Assembly: GCF_003335585.1 (NCBI RefSeq)
Contig: NZ_QBFD01000012.1
Span: 214,597-254,965 of the forward strand
Reading direction: 5' to 3'
Source of the DNA: Sulfitobacter sp. DFL-14
Lineage (GTDB): Bacteria; Pseudomonadota; Alphaproteobacteria; Rhodobacterales; Rhodobacteraceae
DNA length: 40,369 nucleotides
Part shown: positions 7,682 to 15,216 of the stretch, in pieces
Position numbering within the stretch: the first letter of the stretch is position 1
Layout: each line of letters opens with the position of its first letter
Notes under the pieces: model-generated
What the model saw: the letters and a program-made list of their open reading frames with translations, nothing else
What the model was told of the DNA's origin: nothing
Database searches by the model: none
Translations under genes and position numbers: made by a program

Positions 7682-8164
7682 CTACAGGGTGATCGACCAA
7701 TCCTGCTCCACATTCTCTTTCCCGAAGGACACAACCGGTCTGCTGCTGTTCAGCGTCCAGCCGTTCCTGGCATAAAGCGCGCCCGCCGCGCGGTGTGATT
7801 CATGGGTCCAGAGCTGCATGTGCCGATAGCCCGCGTCCCGGGCAAACCCCATGCAGGTTTCAAGCATCCGGCGCCCCAACCCCTGGCCACGTGCATCCGG
7901 CGTCAGCAGGAACAGCCGCAACTTCGCGGTATCCGCCTCCAGCCGCACGCAAAAAATCGAGCCGAGCCGTTGCCCCGCACGCCATGCAATCCAGCCGCGC
8001 TCGCAGGTTGGATCATGTTCAGCCAGAAAATCATCGAGGATCTGCGCAACCAGCACCCCAAAGCTCGCGTCGAAACCTTCGTCCCGCGCGTAATGGACCT
8101 CGTGCTGTTCCACCAGCCAATCCCGGTCTTCGGGGGTGAATCTGCGAATCTCGATCTCTGTCAT
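7682..8164 (-). CDS. GNAT-family N-acetyltransferase
   Basis: 160 aa. The acetyl-CoA-binding motif A is seen as TPDARGQGLGRRML (about residue 95), preceded by the beta-strand LRLFLLT and followed by the C-terminal motif B segment YARNGW. This is the fold of the GNAT superfamily, which transfers acetyl from acetyl-CoA to amines. The substrate cannot be told. The N-terminal part EIEIRRFTPEDRDWLVEQH is the typical first strand and helix. The start is uncertain: ATG 8164 is chosen, though no good ribosome-binding site precedes it, and TTG at 8200 would add 12 residues. It is divergent from the 65-aa gene. Confidence 0.85.
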   Translation of the reverse strand: MTEIEIRRFTPEDRDWLVEQHEVHYARDEGFDASFGVLVAQILDDFLAEHDPTCERGWIAWRAGQRLGSIFCVRLEADTAKLRLFLLTPDARGQGLGRRMLETCMGFARDAGYRHMQLWTHESHRAAGALYARNGWTLNSSRPVVSFGKENVEQDWSITL

Positions 8165-8245
8165 GCGCACAGGATGACGCGACTGCCGCTTGCCAAGCAA
8201 GCCCTGTCAGGATAGCCCTGCATCCCATCATCGGCGGAGAAGACC

Positions 8246-8443
8246 ATGGGAATCAATACGGAACGCGATATCGAGGCTAACCTGCAGATCGGGCCAACCG
8301 ATGCAGGCATGGTACGGCTGTTCGTCGAAGGTGGCGGTGTGGAATTGCCAATGGATTTCACCCCCGAGGAAGCCGTCGAGATTGCCGAGGAAATCATGGC
8401 CGCAGCCCACCGCGCGCGCGGTGGCAAGGGCAAGACGCGTTAA
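8246..8443 (+). CDS. Conserved 65-aa protein (DUF6324-like)
   Basis: 65 aa, acidic, with no membrane segment or cysteine. The pattern is INTERDIEANLQIGPTDAGM, a beta-rich middle (VRLFVEGGGVELPMDF) and a C-terminal helix (PEEAVEIAEEIMAAAHRA) ending in a basic tail. This is the layout of the short Rhodobacteraceae family I know as DUF6324; the assignment is by memory. Function unknown. GGAGA lies 6-7 bases before the ATG. It is convergent with mmcB, 30 bp away; between the stops lies a small palindrome (GGTCCGGACC). Confidence 0.75.
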   Translation: MGINTERDIEANLQIGPTDAGMVRLFVEGGGVELPMDFTPEEAVEIAEEIMAAAHRARGGKGKTR

Positions 8444-8473
8444 CCTCTACCCGCTAGGGTCCGGACCTAGTCT

Positions 8474-8944
8474 CTATCCCCAATCCGGCAGCATATCCGG
8501 GTCGCGCAGCATCTGCAGCCTGCGCGCCGCGCAAAAGGCGAATTTCTGCACCATGACCTTGCGCCGCGCGGGCGCCAGCCGTGTTTCAGGCCCCATGCGG
8601 ACAATTTCCGCGCCATAGGCGTCCCCGATGATCAGCCCGGTCTCATCCGGCAGCAGTTCGGTGGGGAAATCCGCATCGACGGCCCAGAAGAACCTGTCCG
8701 CCCACTCCAGATAGCCCTCCCATTTCTGGTCGGTCATGAAATCGGCGCGGGAGGATTTGCATTCCACCACCCAGACCTCGCCCTTGGGCCCCAGCGCCAT
8801 CACATCCACCCGCAACCCCCGGGCAGGCACCAGTTCGTCCACACAGGCAAAACCATGGCTGGCCATGTGCCTGCACACCCCCCGCGCCAAAAGCTGGCCG
8901 GGTTGCGGGGCGGGTGGTGGCGGGGTGAGATCGATCTGGGTCAT
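8474..8944 (-). CDS. mmcB: MmcB-family DNA repair protein
   Basis: 156 aa with the MmcB/DUF1052 layout. A short Pro-rich N-terminus precedes the core ELVPARGLRVDVMALGPKGE followed by VWVVECKSSRADFMTDQKW. The pattern D (V)...ECK is that of a PD-(D/E)xK nuclease-like fold (likely residues Asp in RVDVMAL, then Glu-Cys-Lys). In Caulobacter, MmcB is a DNA-damage-induced, LexA-controlled protein needed for mitomycin C tolerance. A matching LexA box lies 12 bp before the start codon here. The upstream in-frame ATG at 8962 falls inside that box and is unlikely to be the start. Family firm, exact reaction unknown. Confidence 0.88.
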   Translation of the reverse strand: MTQIDLTPPPPAPQPGQLLARGVCRHMASHGFACVDELVPARGLRVDVMALGPKGEVWVVECKSSRADFMTDQKWEGYLEWADRFFWAVDADFPTELLPDETGLIIGDAYGAEIVRMGPETRLAPARRKVMVQKFAFCAARRLQMLRDPDMLPDWG

Positions 8945-8956
8945 GCGGAAAATAAT

Positions 8957-8971
8957 GAACATTTCGTGAAC
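8957..8971 (-). promoter_or_regulatory. LexA (SOS) box upstream of mmcB
   Basis: GAAC (8957-8960), seven bases, GAAC (8968-8971) on the plus strand; equally GTTC-N7-GTTC on the minus strand. This is exactly the alphaproteobacterial LexA recognition pattern. It ends 12 bases before the mmcB start codon, where bound repressor would block transcription. Confidence 0.85.
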
Positions 8972-9059
8972 ATTTGCAAGCCCCCGGCCCCGGCAATGGC
9001 AAAACCGCCTGACACACCCTATCTTGTGCGCTGGTGGACGCAGGTGGGAGCAGCAGCAC

Positions 9060-10367
9060 ATGGACGATCAGGAACCGATGGATCAGGCACGGGCGCGCGG
9101 CGTGCGCTATGCGCGCGAACTGGAGGGGCATCTGACCTGGCTCGACACGTTTTCCGGCACCGCCCTTGGCGTGCTGGCGGTGGCCTCGGGGATCTATACC
9201 TACCTCGGTGTATCCTCCTTGCTGGATGACAACGGGGCGATGGCCGCCTTTGCCGCGATTGCCTATTCAGTGGCTGTGTCCGTCGGGATTTTTGTCTTTT
9301 GGTCCTATATGTTACGGCTCTTTCCTGCGGTGCGCACCGCCCGCGCCCGCGTCGGCCTGCTGGGGGCGATGGGGCTGGGATCACTTGCCATCATCGCCAT
9401 GTCAAGCTGGCTGAACGCCGCCGCCCTTGCCGGGTCTGCGGCGGTGGAACAGCATCTGGCCAAAACCGTGCAGGACTATCAGGGATCGCTGGAACGCGCC
9501 CATGAAATTGCCCTGTCGGCACAGGGGCTTGAACGTGACGTGGCCCGCGTGCGCCAGTCCTTCGAGGATCTCAGCGAGCAGGAGGCCACCGGCAATCTCT
9601 CGGGCCTTGCAGGGCGCGGCGCGGTGTTCCGGGTGCTGCGGCAGAAATCCGCCGAACTCTCGGGGCTTGAATCGCAGATCGCAACGCAGACCCCGCTGGT
9701 GGCCACCGCTTTTGCCGAGGGCAACCAGATTCTCAGCCGGATGCGCGCGCTGACGGTCGAACCCGGCCCGGTCGAGGCGCGTTCGGTGGAATTTTCCGAA
9801 CAGGCGGTGCGGCTGGCCGGGCTGATCACGCAGCTGCGCCAGCTTTCCGTGGCCTCGCTTGTGGAACGCGCGGCACAGGATCTTTCCGCTTCGGTCGTCC
9901 TGCCCGAACTCGACGGCAGCACGGCCGAGAACCGGGGCGCCCAGGGGGCGACAATCACCTCCGTGCTCGAAGTGCTGGCGCAGCGCGCCACCACGCTGGA
10001 ACGCGCAGCGCAGGCCGTTCTGGCGATGCCGCCGCCCAGTGAAACCACCTATACGCCCATCTCCAGCGCCGATGCGGTGATCCTCTATGCCCGCAACTTC
10101 GTGCCCTCCTGGGCCGGGGCCATCGCGATTGATCTCTTGCCTGCGGTGCTGGTCTTTATCCTTGCCATCACCCAGACCGCCATCCGCTCGGGCCGCGAGG
10201 GGGCAGCGATCGAGGATACGCTGACATTGGCCGAGATCCGCGCCGCCCTTGCCGCGATGCGCGATATGGAAACGGCTGGCGCCCCGGCAGCGCCATCCCG
10301 CGAACCGTCACGGGAGACCGCCGAACCGCAGGAACCCGTGCGGGTGACGCCGCTGAAATCCACATGA
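9060..10367 (+). CDS. Uncharacterised multi-pass membrane protein with long coiled-coil region
   Basis: 435 aa, no recognised family. Three transmembrane segments lie near the N-terminus (about residues 31-53, 60-84, 97-124). A long Ala/Glu/Gln/Leu-rich helical stretch follows (about residues 128-330), likely a periplasmic coiled coil. A fourth membrane segment (about 350-372, IAIDLLPAVLVFILAI) precedes a Pro- and Glu-rich cytoplasmic tail. The general plan recalls membrane scaffold proteins but nothing specific. GGGAG lies ~14 bases before ATG 9060; ATG 9078 is an alternative. It overlaps the next gene by 4 bases (ATGA), so the two are translated together. Function unknown. Confidence 0.75.
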   Translation: MDDQEPMDQARARGVRYARELEGHLTWLDTFSGTALGVLAVASGIYTYLGVSSLLDDNGAMAAFAAIAYSVAVSVGIFVFWSYMLRLFPAVRTARARVGLLGAMGLGSLAIIAMSSWLNAAALAGSAAVEQHLAKTVQDYQGSLERAHEIALSAQGLERDVARVRQSFEDLSEQEATGNLSGLAGRGAVFRVLRQKSAELSGLESQIATQTPLVATAFAEGNQILSRMRALTVEPGPVEARSVEFSEQAVRLAGLITQLRQLSVASLVERAAQDLSASVVLPELDGSTAENRGAQGATITSVLEVLAQRATTLERAAQAVLAMPPPSETTYTPISSADAVILYARNFVPSWAGAIAIDLLPAVLVFILAITQTAIRSGREGAAIEDTLTLAEIRAALAAMRDMETAGAPAAPSREPSRETAEPQEPVRVTPLKST

Positions 10368-11119
10368 GCACCATCCGCCGCAACCCCGTCGCCCGGATCC
10401 TGACGGGGGTGCTGATCTTTCAACTGGGTCTGGGCCTGCTGCTGTTCTGGGGCGATCTGCGCGACGGGCTGAGCCTGCCCGGCTTTGGCCCCCGTGCGCC
10501 ATCGCTGACCGAACCGATCCGGCCCGGCGACCAGACCCGCCGCTACCGCCCCGACCGCGCCCCGGCACCGGGCCGCCCGATGCCCGAGACGCCCCTGCCC
10601 GACCGGCTGGTCCTGACCGCGATAGAGGCGGGCAAGACGATCCTGCTGGAAGGGACGATCAGCGAAGGCGACGGCGCGCGCATTGCCCAGCAGATCGAGG
10701 AGTTGGCGCAACCCCCCGAAGGGGTAATCCTGAATTCGCCTGGTGGTTCGGTACGCGATGCGCTGGAGCTGGGGCGCAAACTGCGCGCGGCCGGCCTGAA
10801 TACCGCGATGCGCGACGGCGACATCTGCTATTCCGCCTGCCCCTATGTGCTGGCCGCCGGGGTCAGCCGGGATATTCCCGAAGGCGGCTCTGTCGGCGTG
10901 CATCAACATTACTTTGGCGAAAGCACGATCCTGCCCGCCTTTGTCGCCGTGGAAAACATCCAGCGCGGCCAGGGCGAGGTCATGGGCTATCTGCAAGAGA
11001 TGGGCATCAACCCGTTGGTCATGCAGCACGCACTGGTGACACCCCCTGACGAAATCTATGTCCTGCTGCCCGAAGAACTGCGCGCCTACGGTTTCATGCA
11101 GGAAATCGGCGGGGATTGA
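10364..11119 (+). CDS. Membrane-anchored ClpP-like serine protease (COG3904-like)
   Basis: 251 aa. An N-terminal anchor (about residues 12-29) is followed by a Pro/Arg-rich linker (40-80) and a ClpP/crotonase-fold domain (82-250). NSPGGSVRDALELGRKLR (124-141) is the ClpP oxyanion strand and helix. CYSACPYVLAAG carries the likely nucleophile Ser157; the general base is likely His180 or His182 in VGVHQHYF, 23-25 residues on as in ClpP. The domain would lie in the periplasm. Two cysteines flank the Ser (C155, C159). It probably processes membrane or periplasmic proteins, possibly its co-translated neighbour. Family placement good, target unknown. Confidence 0.82.
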   Translation: MSTIRRNPVARILTGVLIFQLGLGLLLFWGDLRDGLSLPGFGPRAPSLTEPIRPGDQTRRYRPDRAPAPGRPMPETPLPDRLVLTAIEAGKTILLEGTISEGDGARIAQQIEELAQPPEGVILNSPGGSVRDALELGRKLRAAGLNTAMRDGDICYSACPYVLAAGVSRDIPEGGSVGVHQHYFGESTILPAFVAVENIQRGQGEVMGYLQEMGINPLVMQHALVTPPDEIYVLLPEELRAYGFMQEIGGD

Positions 11120-11130
11120 GAGACGGCCCC

Positions 11131-11158
11131 TTGCCGACTGACCCCGCCGCCTCTATCT
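11131..11158 (+). promoter_or_regulatory. Possible promoter of the 6S RNA candidate
   Basis: TTGCCG (11131-11136) and CTATCT (11153-11158) are spaced 16 bases apart, placing transcription start near 11164-11166. That is where the predicted closing stem of the RNA begins. Confidence 0.35.
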
Positions 11159-11163
11159 CAGGG

Positions 11164-11330
11164 GAGTGGCGGGTTCTGCCCTGTTCGTGAGACGTTACAT
11201 TCCAGTGGCCTTAAGCAAATCCGAGGGAGCTGGCTCTGTCCGGGCCCTGGTCCGGTTACCTGGCGCCCACCTGTACATACAGGTCCTCGGGAATAAATAC
11301 TGACCGGCAGATGTGGTCCCGTCACACAAG
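11164..11330 (+). ncRNA. ssrS: Probable 6S RNA (SsrS)
   Basis: The folding fits 6S RNA. The closing stem pairs GTGGCGGG (11166-11173) with CCCGTCAC (11318-11325) and TCTGCC (11175-11180) with GGCAGA (11306-11311). A large bubble of ~40 and 15 bases follows. An inner stem pairs CCGAGG (11221-11226) with CCTCGG (11285-11290) and is topped by a small hairpin ACCTGT-ACAT-ACAGGT (11269-11284). CTGTTCGTGAG and GGCCTTAAGC in the 5' bubble resemble conserved 6S stretches. There is no open reading frame with gene-like codon use here. 6S RNA binds housekeeping RNA polymerase by imitating an open promoter. The ends are approximate, and a covariance search was not possible. Confidence 0.6.
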
Positions 11331-11364
11331 ACCAAAGGCTGCCGCCGCCCGTCCCACCCGAATT

Positions 11365-11505
11365 TCAGACCGTCCGAACGCCCAGTTCCTCGCGGAACAG
11401 GCGCTGGATTTCATCGCGCGTGACAGCGCGTCTTGGCCGCTTGTCGGCATTGACGTCGATCTTTACGTTACGGTTGCGAATTGCGTTGATCAGTGTTGTC
11501 ATCAT
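11365..11505 (-). CDS. Possible small gene, 46 aa, unknown
   Basis: A short reading frame on the minus strand starting ATGATG, with GGGGTGAG just upstream. The protein is basic and polar: MTTLINAIRNRNVKIDV, then a basic turn KRPRRAV, then a helix TRDEIQRLFREELGV. Most codons end in G or C as in the neighbours, and there is no stop across 46 codons. No family recognised. It sits between the 6S RNA candidate and nusB, 110 bp from nusB's stop. It is too short to be sure. Confidence 0.45.
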   Translation of the reverse strand: MMTTLINAIRNRNVKIDVNADKRPRRAVTRDEIQRLFREELGVRTV

Positions 11506-11615
11506 CTCACCCCATTTTGGTGCTGCCCCACACAGCCTATGGGAGAATTGATAGGGCCAAGATCTTCAGAACTGGTAAAGTGGCGCGTATCTTTCGAACC
11601 GCATGGTTAGCGAAA

Positions 11616-12089
11616 TCAAAACGCCTCGGGCCGCGCCTCGCGTGCCATATGATCCAGCACCGCATTGACGAACTTCGGCTCCTTGCCCTCGGGAAAGAAT
11701 GCGCGCGCCACATCGACGTATTCGGTGATCACCACCCGTGGCGGTATCCCGGTATCGCGCAATTCCGCACCGGCGGCGCGGAACAGGGCCCGCAGGGTGG
11801 GATCAATCCGCGCGATCGGCCATTTGGCCACCAGCGCGCGGTCTGTCATCTGGTCGATGGCAGCCTGATAGTTCACGGCCGTTTCCAGGACTTCGGCAAA
11901 ATGGCCGATATCGCCATCCTGCATTTCGTCGCCCTCGTAAACCGCGCCAAAGCGGTGTTCCAGGAACTCCCGGCGCACAACCTCGACGGTCTGGCTGGAA
12001 TGTTCCATCTGGAACAGCGCCTGCACAGCATAAAGCCGTGCCGCCGATTTCATCTTGCGCTTCTGGTTGCCCGAGACTGACGTGTTCAT
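11616..12089 (-). CDS. nusB: Transcription antitermination factor NusB
   Basis: 157 aa, the usual NusB length plus a short N-terminal extension. The all-helical core begins RLYAVQALFQMEHS and ends with the conserved ITEYVDVARAFFPEGKEPKFVNAVLDHMAR, matching the NusB C-terminal motif (EYV..A..F...PKFVNAVLD). NusB with NusE (S10) binds boxA of rRNA operons and prevents early termination. The ATG at 12089 overlaps the ribH stop by 4 bases (ATGA), the common alphaproteobacterial ribH-nusB coupling. It is the last gene of the minus-strand riboflavin transcript. Confidence 0.95.
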   Translation of the reverse strand: MNTSVSGNQKRKMKSAARLYAVQALFQMEHSSQTVEVVRREFLEHRFGAVYEGDEMQDGDIGHFAEVLETAVNYQAAIDQMTDRALVAKWPIARIDPTLRALFRAAGAELRDTGIPPRVVITEYVDVARAFFPEGKEPKFVNAVLDHMAREARPEAF

Positions 12090-12637
12090 ACGATGTTGTT
12101 TCCGTCGGCCTCCCCCGCCATCAGCGTATCTTCGCCGCGCGGTTTGAAGCCGATGCCTTTGCTGGTTTGCGCCCACTTACGGCCGAGCGCGATCAGATGC
12201 AAGGCCGCCGCCGCCGCGCCGCCGCCCTTGTTCTGGCCCGCAGGGTCGGCGCGCACATCGGCCTGGGCCTTGTTCTCCACCGTCAGGATGCCATTGCCGA
12301 TGCAAAGCCCCTGCAAACCCAGCATTTGCAACGCACGGCTGCTGTCGTTGCAGACGGTTTCGTAATGGGTCGTCTCGCCCCGGATCACGCAGCCCAGCGC
12401 CACATATCCGTCAAAGTTGCTGCGCCGGTCGCTGATCCTGATGGCGGTGGGAATTTCCAGCGCGCCGGGCATTTCGACCACCTCATAGGCGGCACCCGCT
12501 GCCTCCAGCTCTGCCTTGGCGCCGTCCAGCAGCCCCTGGGCAATCTCGCTGTAATAGGGCGACACGACGATCAGCACCTTGACCGGCGCGTCGAATGTGG
12601 GGCGCGGCAGGACCGTATGTTGCTGCGAAGAAGCCAT
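12086..12637 (-). CDS. ribH: 6,7-dimethyl-8-ribityllumazine synthase
   Basis: 183 aa. It condenses 5-amino-6-ribitylamino-uracil with 3,4-dihydroxy-2-butanone 4-phosphate to form lumazine, the penultimate step of riboflavin synthesis. The family motifs are MPGALEIPTA, GYVALGCVIRGETTHYE (with the catalytic His region) and GNGILTVENKAQADVRA. GGAAGGG precedes the ATG inside the end of ribB, 3 bp from the ribB stop. The C-terminus (EADGNNIV) overlaps nusB by 4 bases. An acidic 20-residue C-terminal tail is slightly longer than in E. coli. Confidence 0.96.
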   Translation of the reverse strand: MASSQQHTVLPRPTFDAPVKVLIVVSPYYSEIAQGLLDGAKAELEAAGAAYEVVEMPGALEIPTAIRISDRRSNFDGYVALGCVIRGETTHYETVCNDSSRALQMLGLQGLCIGNGILTVENKAQADVRADPAGQNKGGGAAAAALHLIALGRKWAQTSKGIGFKPRGEDTLMAGEADGNNIV

Positions 12638-12640
12638 GTT

Positions 12641-13765
12641 CTACCCTTCCGTGATGGGGCGCGTGCCCACGATTTCGATGGCATAGGCATCAAGGCCCAG
12701 ATACCGGGTTTCGGGGTTGTCGGTCAGCAGGACCAGCTGGTGCAATCCCAGCTCCGACAGGATCTGCGCGCCAAGTCCGGTGCGCTTGATCGTGCGGGGG
12801 CTGTCCTCGTCATCCTCGTCCAGCCGCAGCCGCGGAAAGGGATCCCGGAACAGGATCACCGCGCCCCGCCCCTCCTCGGCGATGATCTGCATCGCGCGGG
12901 GCAGTTCGTCGGCGGGGCTGGGGCCAAGGCCCAGAATGTCTTCCAGCGCGTTGATCGCATGGGTCCGCACCAGCACCGGCTCCGGCGTGGTGATGTCGCC
13001 CTTGACCAGCACCACATGATCCGTGCCGGTGATCTTGTCGGCAAAGATGCGCATCTGCCAGTCGCCGCCATAGGCTGAGGTCACCTGCCGCACGTCGCGT
13101 TCCACCAGCAGGTTGTCATGCTTGTGGCGATAGGCAATCAGATCGCTGATGGTGCCGATCTTGAGGCTATGTTTGGCAGCGAATTCGACCATGTCGGGCA
13201 GCCGCGCCATGGTGCCGTCATCCTTCATGATCTCGCAGATCACGCCGGAGGGATGCAGCCCCGCAAGGCGGCTGATGTCCACCGCCGCCTCCGTATGGCC
13301 TGCGCGCACCAGCACGCCGCCATCGCGGGCGCGCAAGGGAAAGATATGGCCCGGCGTGGCGATATCCGCCTCGCCTGCCTGTTCGTCGATCGCCACGGCA
13401 ACCGTGCGCGCACGGTCGGCGGCGGAAATGCCCGTCGTGACCCCCTCGCGCGCCTCGATGCTGACGGTAAAGGCCGTCTCGTGGCGGGAGGAATTGTTGA
13501 CCGCCATCATCGGCAGCCCCAGTGTCGCAACCCGCTGCGCCGTCATCGGCAGACAGATCAGCCCGCGCCCATGGGTTGCCATGAAATTGATCGCATCCGC
13601 ATCGGCATGCACTGCCGGGATCACCAGATCGCCTTCATTCTCGCGGTCCTCGTGATCGACCAGGATGAACATGCGCCCCTGGCGCGCCTCCTCGATGATC
13701 TCTTCAATCGGGGAAATGGCCGAAGACAGCCCTTCTTCCACGGGTCCCGGTGTCTCGTAATTCAT
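12641..13765 (-). CDS. ribB: 3,4-dihydroxy-2-butanone 4-phosphate synthase with degenerate GTP cyclohydrolase II-like domain
   Basis: 374 aa. The N-terminal DHBP synthase domain (about residues 18-215) carries the acidic loop DHEDRENEGDLV and the conserved HTEAAVD. It makes the four-carbon unit for ribH from ribulose 5-phosphate. The C-terminal ~150 residues align in length and order with GTP cyclohydrolase II (RibA). However, the three zinc-binding Cys of the CxxGD...RCDC motif are absent; the segment reads THAINALEDILGLG. GTP cyclohydrolase activity is therefore unlikely, and a separate ribA should exist elsewhere. GAGGA precedes the ATG. ribH follows after 3 bp. Confidence 0.93.
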   Translation of the reverse strand: MNYETPGPVEEGLSSAISPIEEIIEEARQGRMFILVDHEDRENEGDLVIPAVHADADAINFMATHGRGLICLPMTAQRVATLGLPMMAVNNSSRHETAFTVSIEAREGVTTGISAADRARTVAVAIDEQAGEADIATPGHIFPLRARDGGVLVRAGHTEAAVDISRLAGLHPSGVICEIMKDDGTMARLPDMVEFAAKHSLKIGTISDLIAYRHKHDNLLVERDVRQVTSAYGGDWQMRIFADKITGTDHVVLVKGDITTPEPVLVRTHAINALEDILGLGPSPADELPRAMQIIAEEGRGAVILFRDPFPRLRLDEDDEDSPRTIKRTGLGAQILSELGLHQLVLLTDNPETRYLGLDAYAIEIVGTRPITEG

Positions 13766-13929
13766 CGCATATCCTCACGTCTGGCACGCCTCACATAGCC
13801 CAGCCACCGCCCCTTGACCAGAGCGCGCGCCGCCGCGTCGTTATGCCGGAAATACGCCAAGCTGCCGCCTGCAATGCGCACGGCAGCCTGCGTTCAACCC
13901 CCAGGCCCATGGCCCGCGACCAACCGGGT

Positions 13930-14496
13930 TCAGGAAAAGTACCGCCCCGCCTCAAGGTAGCCTGCCGCCCGCGCCGCACCGGTCCAGTCGCGCTCCAGCG
14001 CGGTGTCCCCGATGATCAGCACCTGATCGCGCAGCAGGCCCTGGGCGGTGATCACCTCGCCCAGATGCGCCCGCATCTCACCCCAGCTGTCGGTAAACTT
14101 CGGCGCGGCCGCAGTTGCATCCAGCACCGGATTGGCCGCCGCCACCAGCGTCGGGCTCAACGGGCGATGCACCAGCGCCAGCTTTTGCGCGCCTTCCAGC
14201 GCCGCCAGCTTGCCCTCGCGGCCCACCGGCATCTGCGGGGCCTCCATCCGCACCACCCTCAGGGCATTGGAGGAGAACAGCAGCCCCATGACATCACGCC
14301 CCGTCGCCTTGCGCACTGCCGCATAGGTCGGATAATCCAGCCCCAGCGCACGGGCGCGCGCCACATGCATCTTGACGACCATCAGCGGGATCGCCTTGGG
14401 CATCGCCGCATTGCGCGCCTTTTGCCACTGGAAGGTCCGCCATTTTTGGCCGCGTTCCATGGTCGGCCCCTGGTTATGCCCGATGCCCGGCTTCAT
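13930..14496 (-). CDS. Conserved protein of unknown function in the riboflavin operon
   Basis: 188 aa, not recognised. It opens with the alphaproteobacterial motif GIGHNQGPTM, found at the start of many small proteins of this class. A basic Trp/Arg-rich helix and AIPLMVVKMHVARARALGLDYPTYAAVRKATGRDVMGLLFSSN follow. No membrane segment or cysteine pattern. The C-terminal half (VLIIGDTALERDWTGAARAAGYLEAGRYF) could be a small alpha/beta domain. It overlaps ribE by 4 bases (ATGA) and precedes ribB by ~165 bp, so it is translated with ribE. Position suggests a link with flavin supply; this is inference only. Confidence 0.82.
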   Translation of the reverse strand: MKPGIGHNQGPTMERGQKWRTFQWQKARNAAMPKAIPLMVVKMHVARARALGLDYPTYAAVRKATGRDVMGLLFSSNALRVVRMEAPQMPVGREGKLAALEGAQKLALVHRPLSPTLVAAANPVLDATAAAPKFTDSWGEMRAHLGEVITAQGLLRDQVLIIGDTALERDWTGAARAAGYLEAGRYFS

Positions 14497-15086
14497 GACA
14501 TTTCCCCCAGCCGCGCGACATAGCGCGCCAGGGTGTCGATCTCCAGGTTCACCCGGTCGCCCAGCGCCACATCGCCCCAGGTCGTCGCCTCTTTGGTATG
14601 GGGGATAAAGTTGATGCCGAAATCGCAGCCGTCGACCTCGTTTACCGTCAGCGATGTGCCGTTCAGCGCCACCGACCCTTTGGGCGCGATAAAGCGCGCC
14701 AGCGCCTTTGGCGCGCGCAGGGTCACGCGGGTGCTGTCACCCTCATCCGCCATCGCCACCACCTCGGCCACACCGTCCACATGGCCCGAAACGATATGCC
14801 CACCCAGCTCATCACCCACCTTCAGGGCCCGCTCCAGGTTCACGCGTTTGCCAACGTGCCAGCCATTATGGCCGATATTGGTCTTGTCCACGGTCTCGGC
14901 GCTGATCTGGACCTCGTACCAATCCGGGCCAAGGCCCACCACCGTCAGGCAGACCCCGTCGCTGGCAATCGAAGCCCCCATGTCGATCCGGTCGGTTGCA
15001 TATCCGGTCTTGATCCGCGCGCGCAGGTCACCTTCCTGCGCCAGTGCGACAACGGTTCCGATATCGGTGATGATCCCTGTGAACAT
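14493..15086 (-). CDS. ribE: Riboflavin synthase alpha chain
   Basis: 197 aa. It dismutates two lumazine molecules to riboflavin and the ribitylamino-uracil. The start is the classical MFTGII, and the two internally repeated lumazine-binding barrels are visible (IASDGVCLTVV in the first, VALNGTSLTVNEV in the second, with GGHIVSGHVDGVAEV between). AAGGAG lies 8 bases before the ATG at 15086; the longer frame upstream is not needed. It heads the downstream half of the riboflavin locus. The rest of the pathway (ribD) lies beyond a plus-strand capsule block. Confidence 0.96.
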   Translation of the reverse strand: MFTGIITDIGTVVALAQEGDLRARIKTGYATDRIDMGASIASDGVCLTVVGLGPDWYEVQISAETVDKTNIGHNGWHVGKRVNLERALKVGDELGGHIVSGHVDGVAEVVAMADEGDSTRVTLRAPKALARFIAPKGSVALNGTSLTVNEVDGCDFGINFIPHTKEATTWGDVALGDRVNLEIDTLARYVARLGEMS

Positions 15087-15216
15087 GGGCTGCTCCTTGA
15101 CTATCCTGTCCACCGAGGTAACCCCACGCCAACCGGACGGCAAGAGCCGCTTGCGCCACATTTTCGCCCCCATTGCATGGCAAGACTGTGCCGACCCGAG
15201 CTGCCAGAGGATTCAC

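Noticed and set aside
8454..8470. Palindrome around GGTCCGGACC between convergent stops as a terminator
   Set aside because: Short stem without U-tract; listed only as a possible weak 3' structure.
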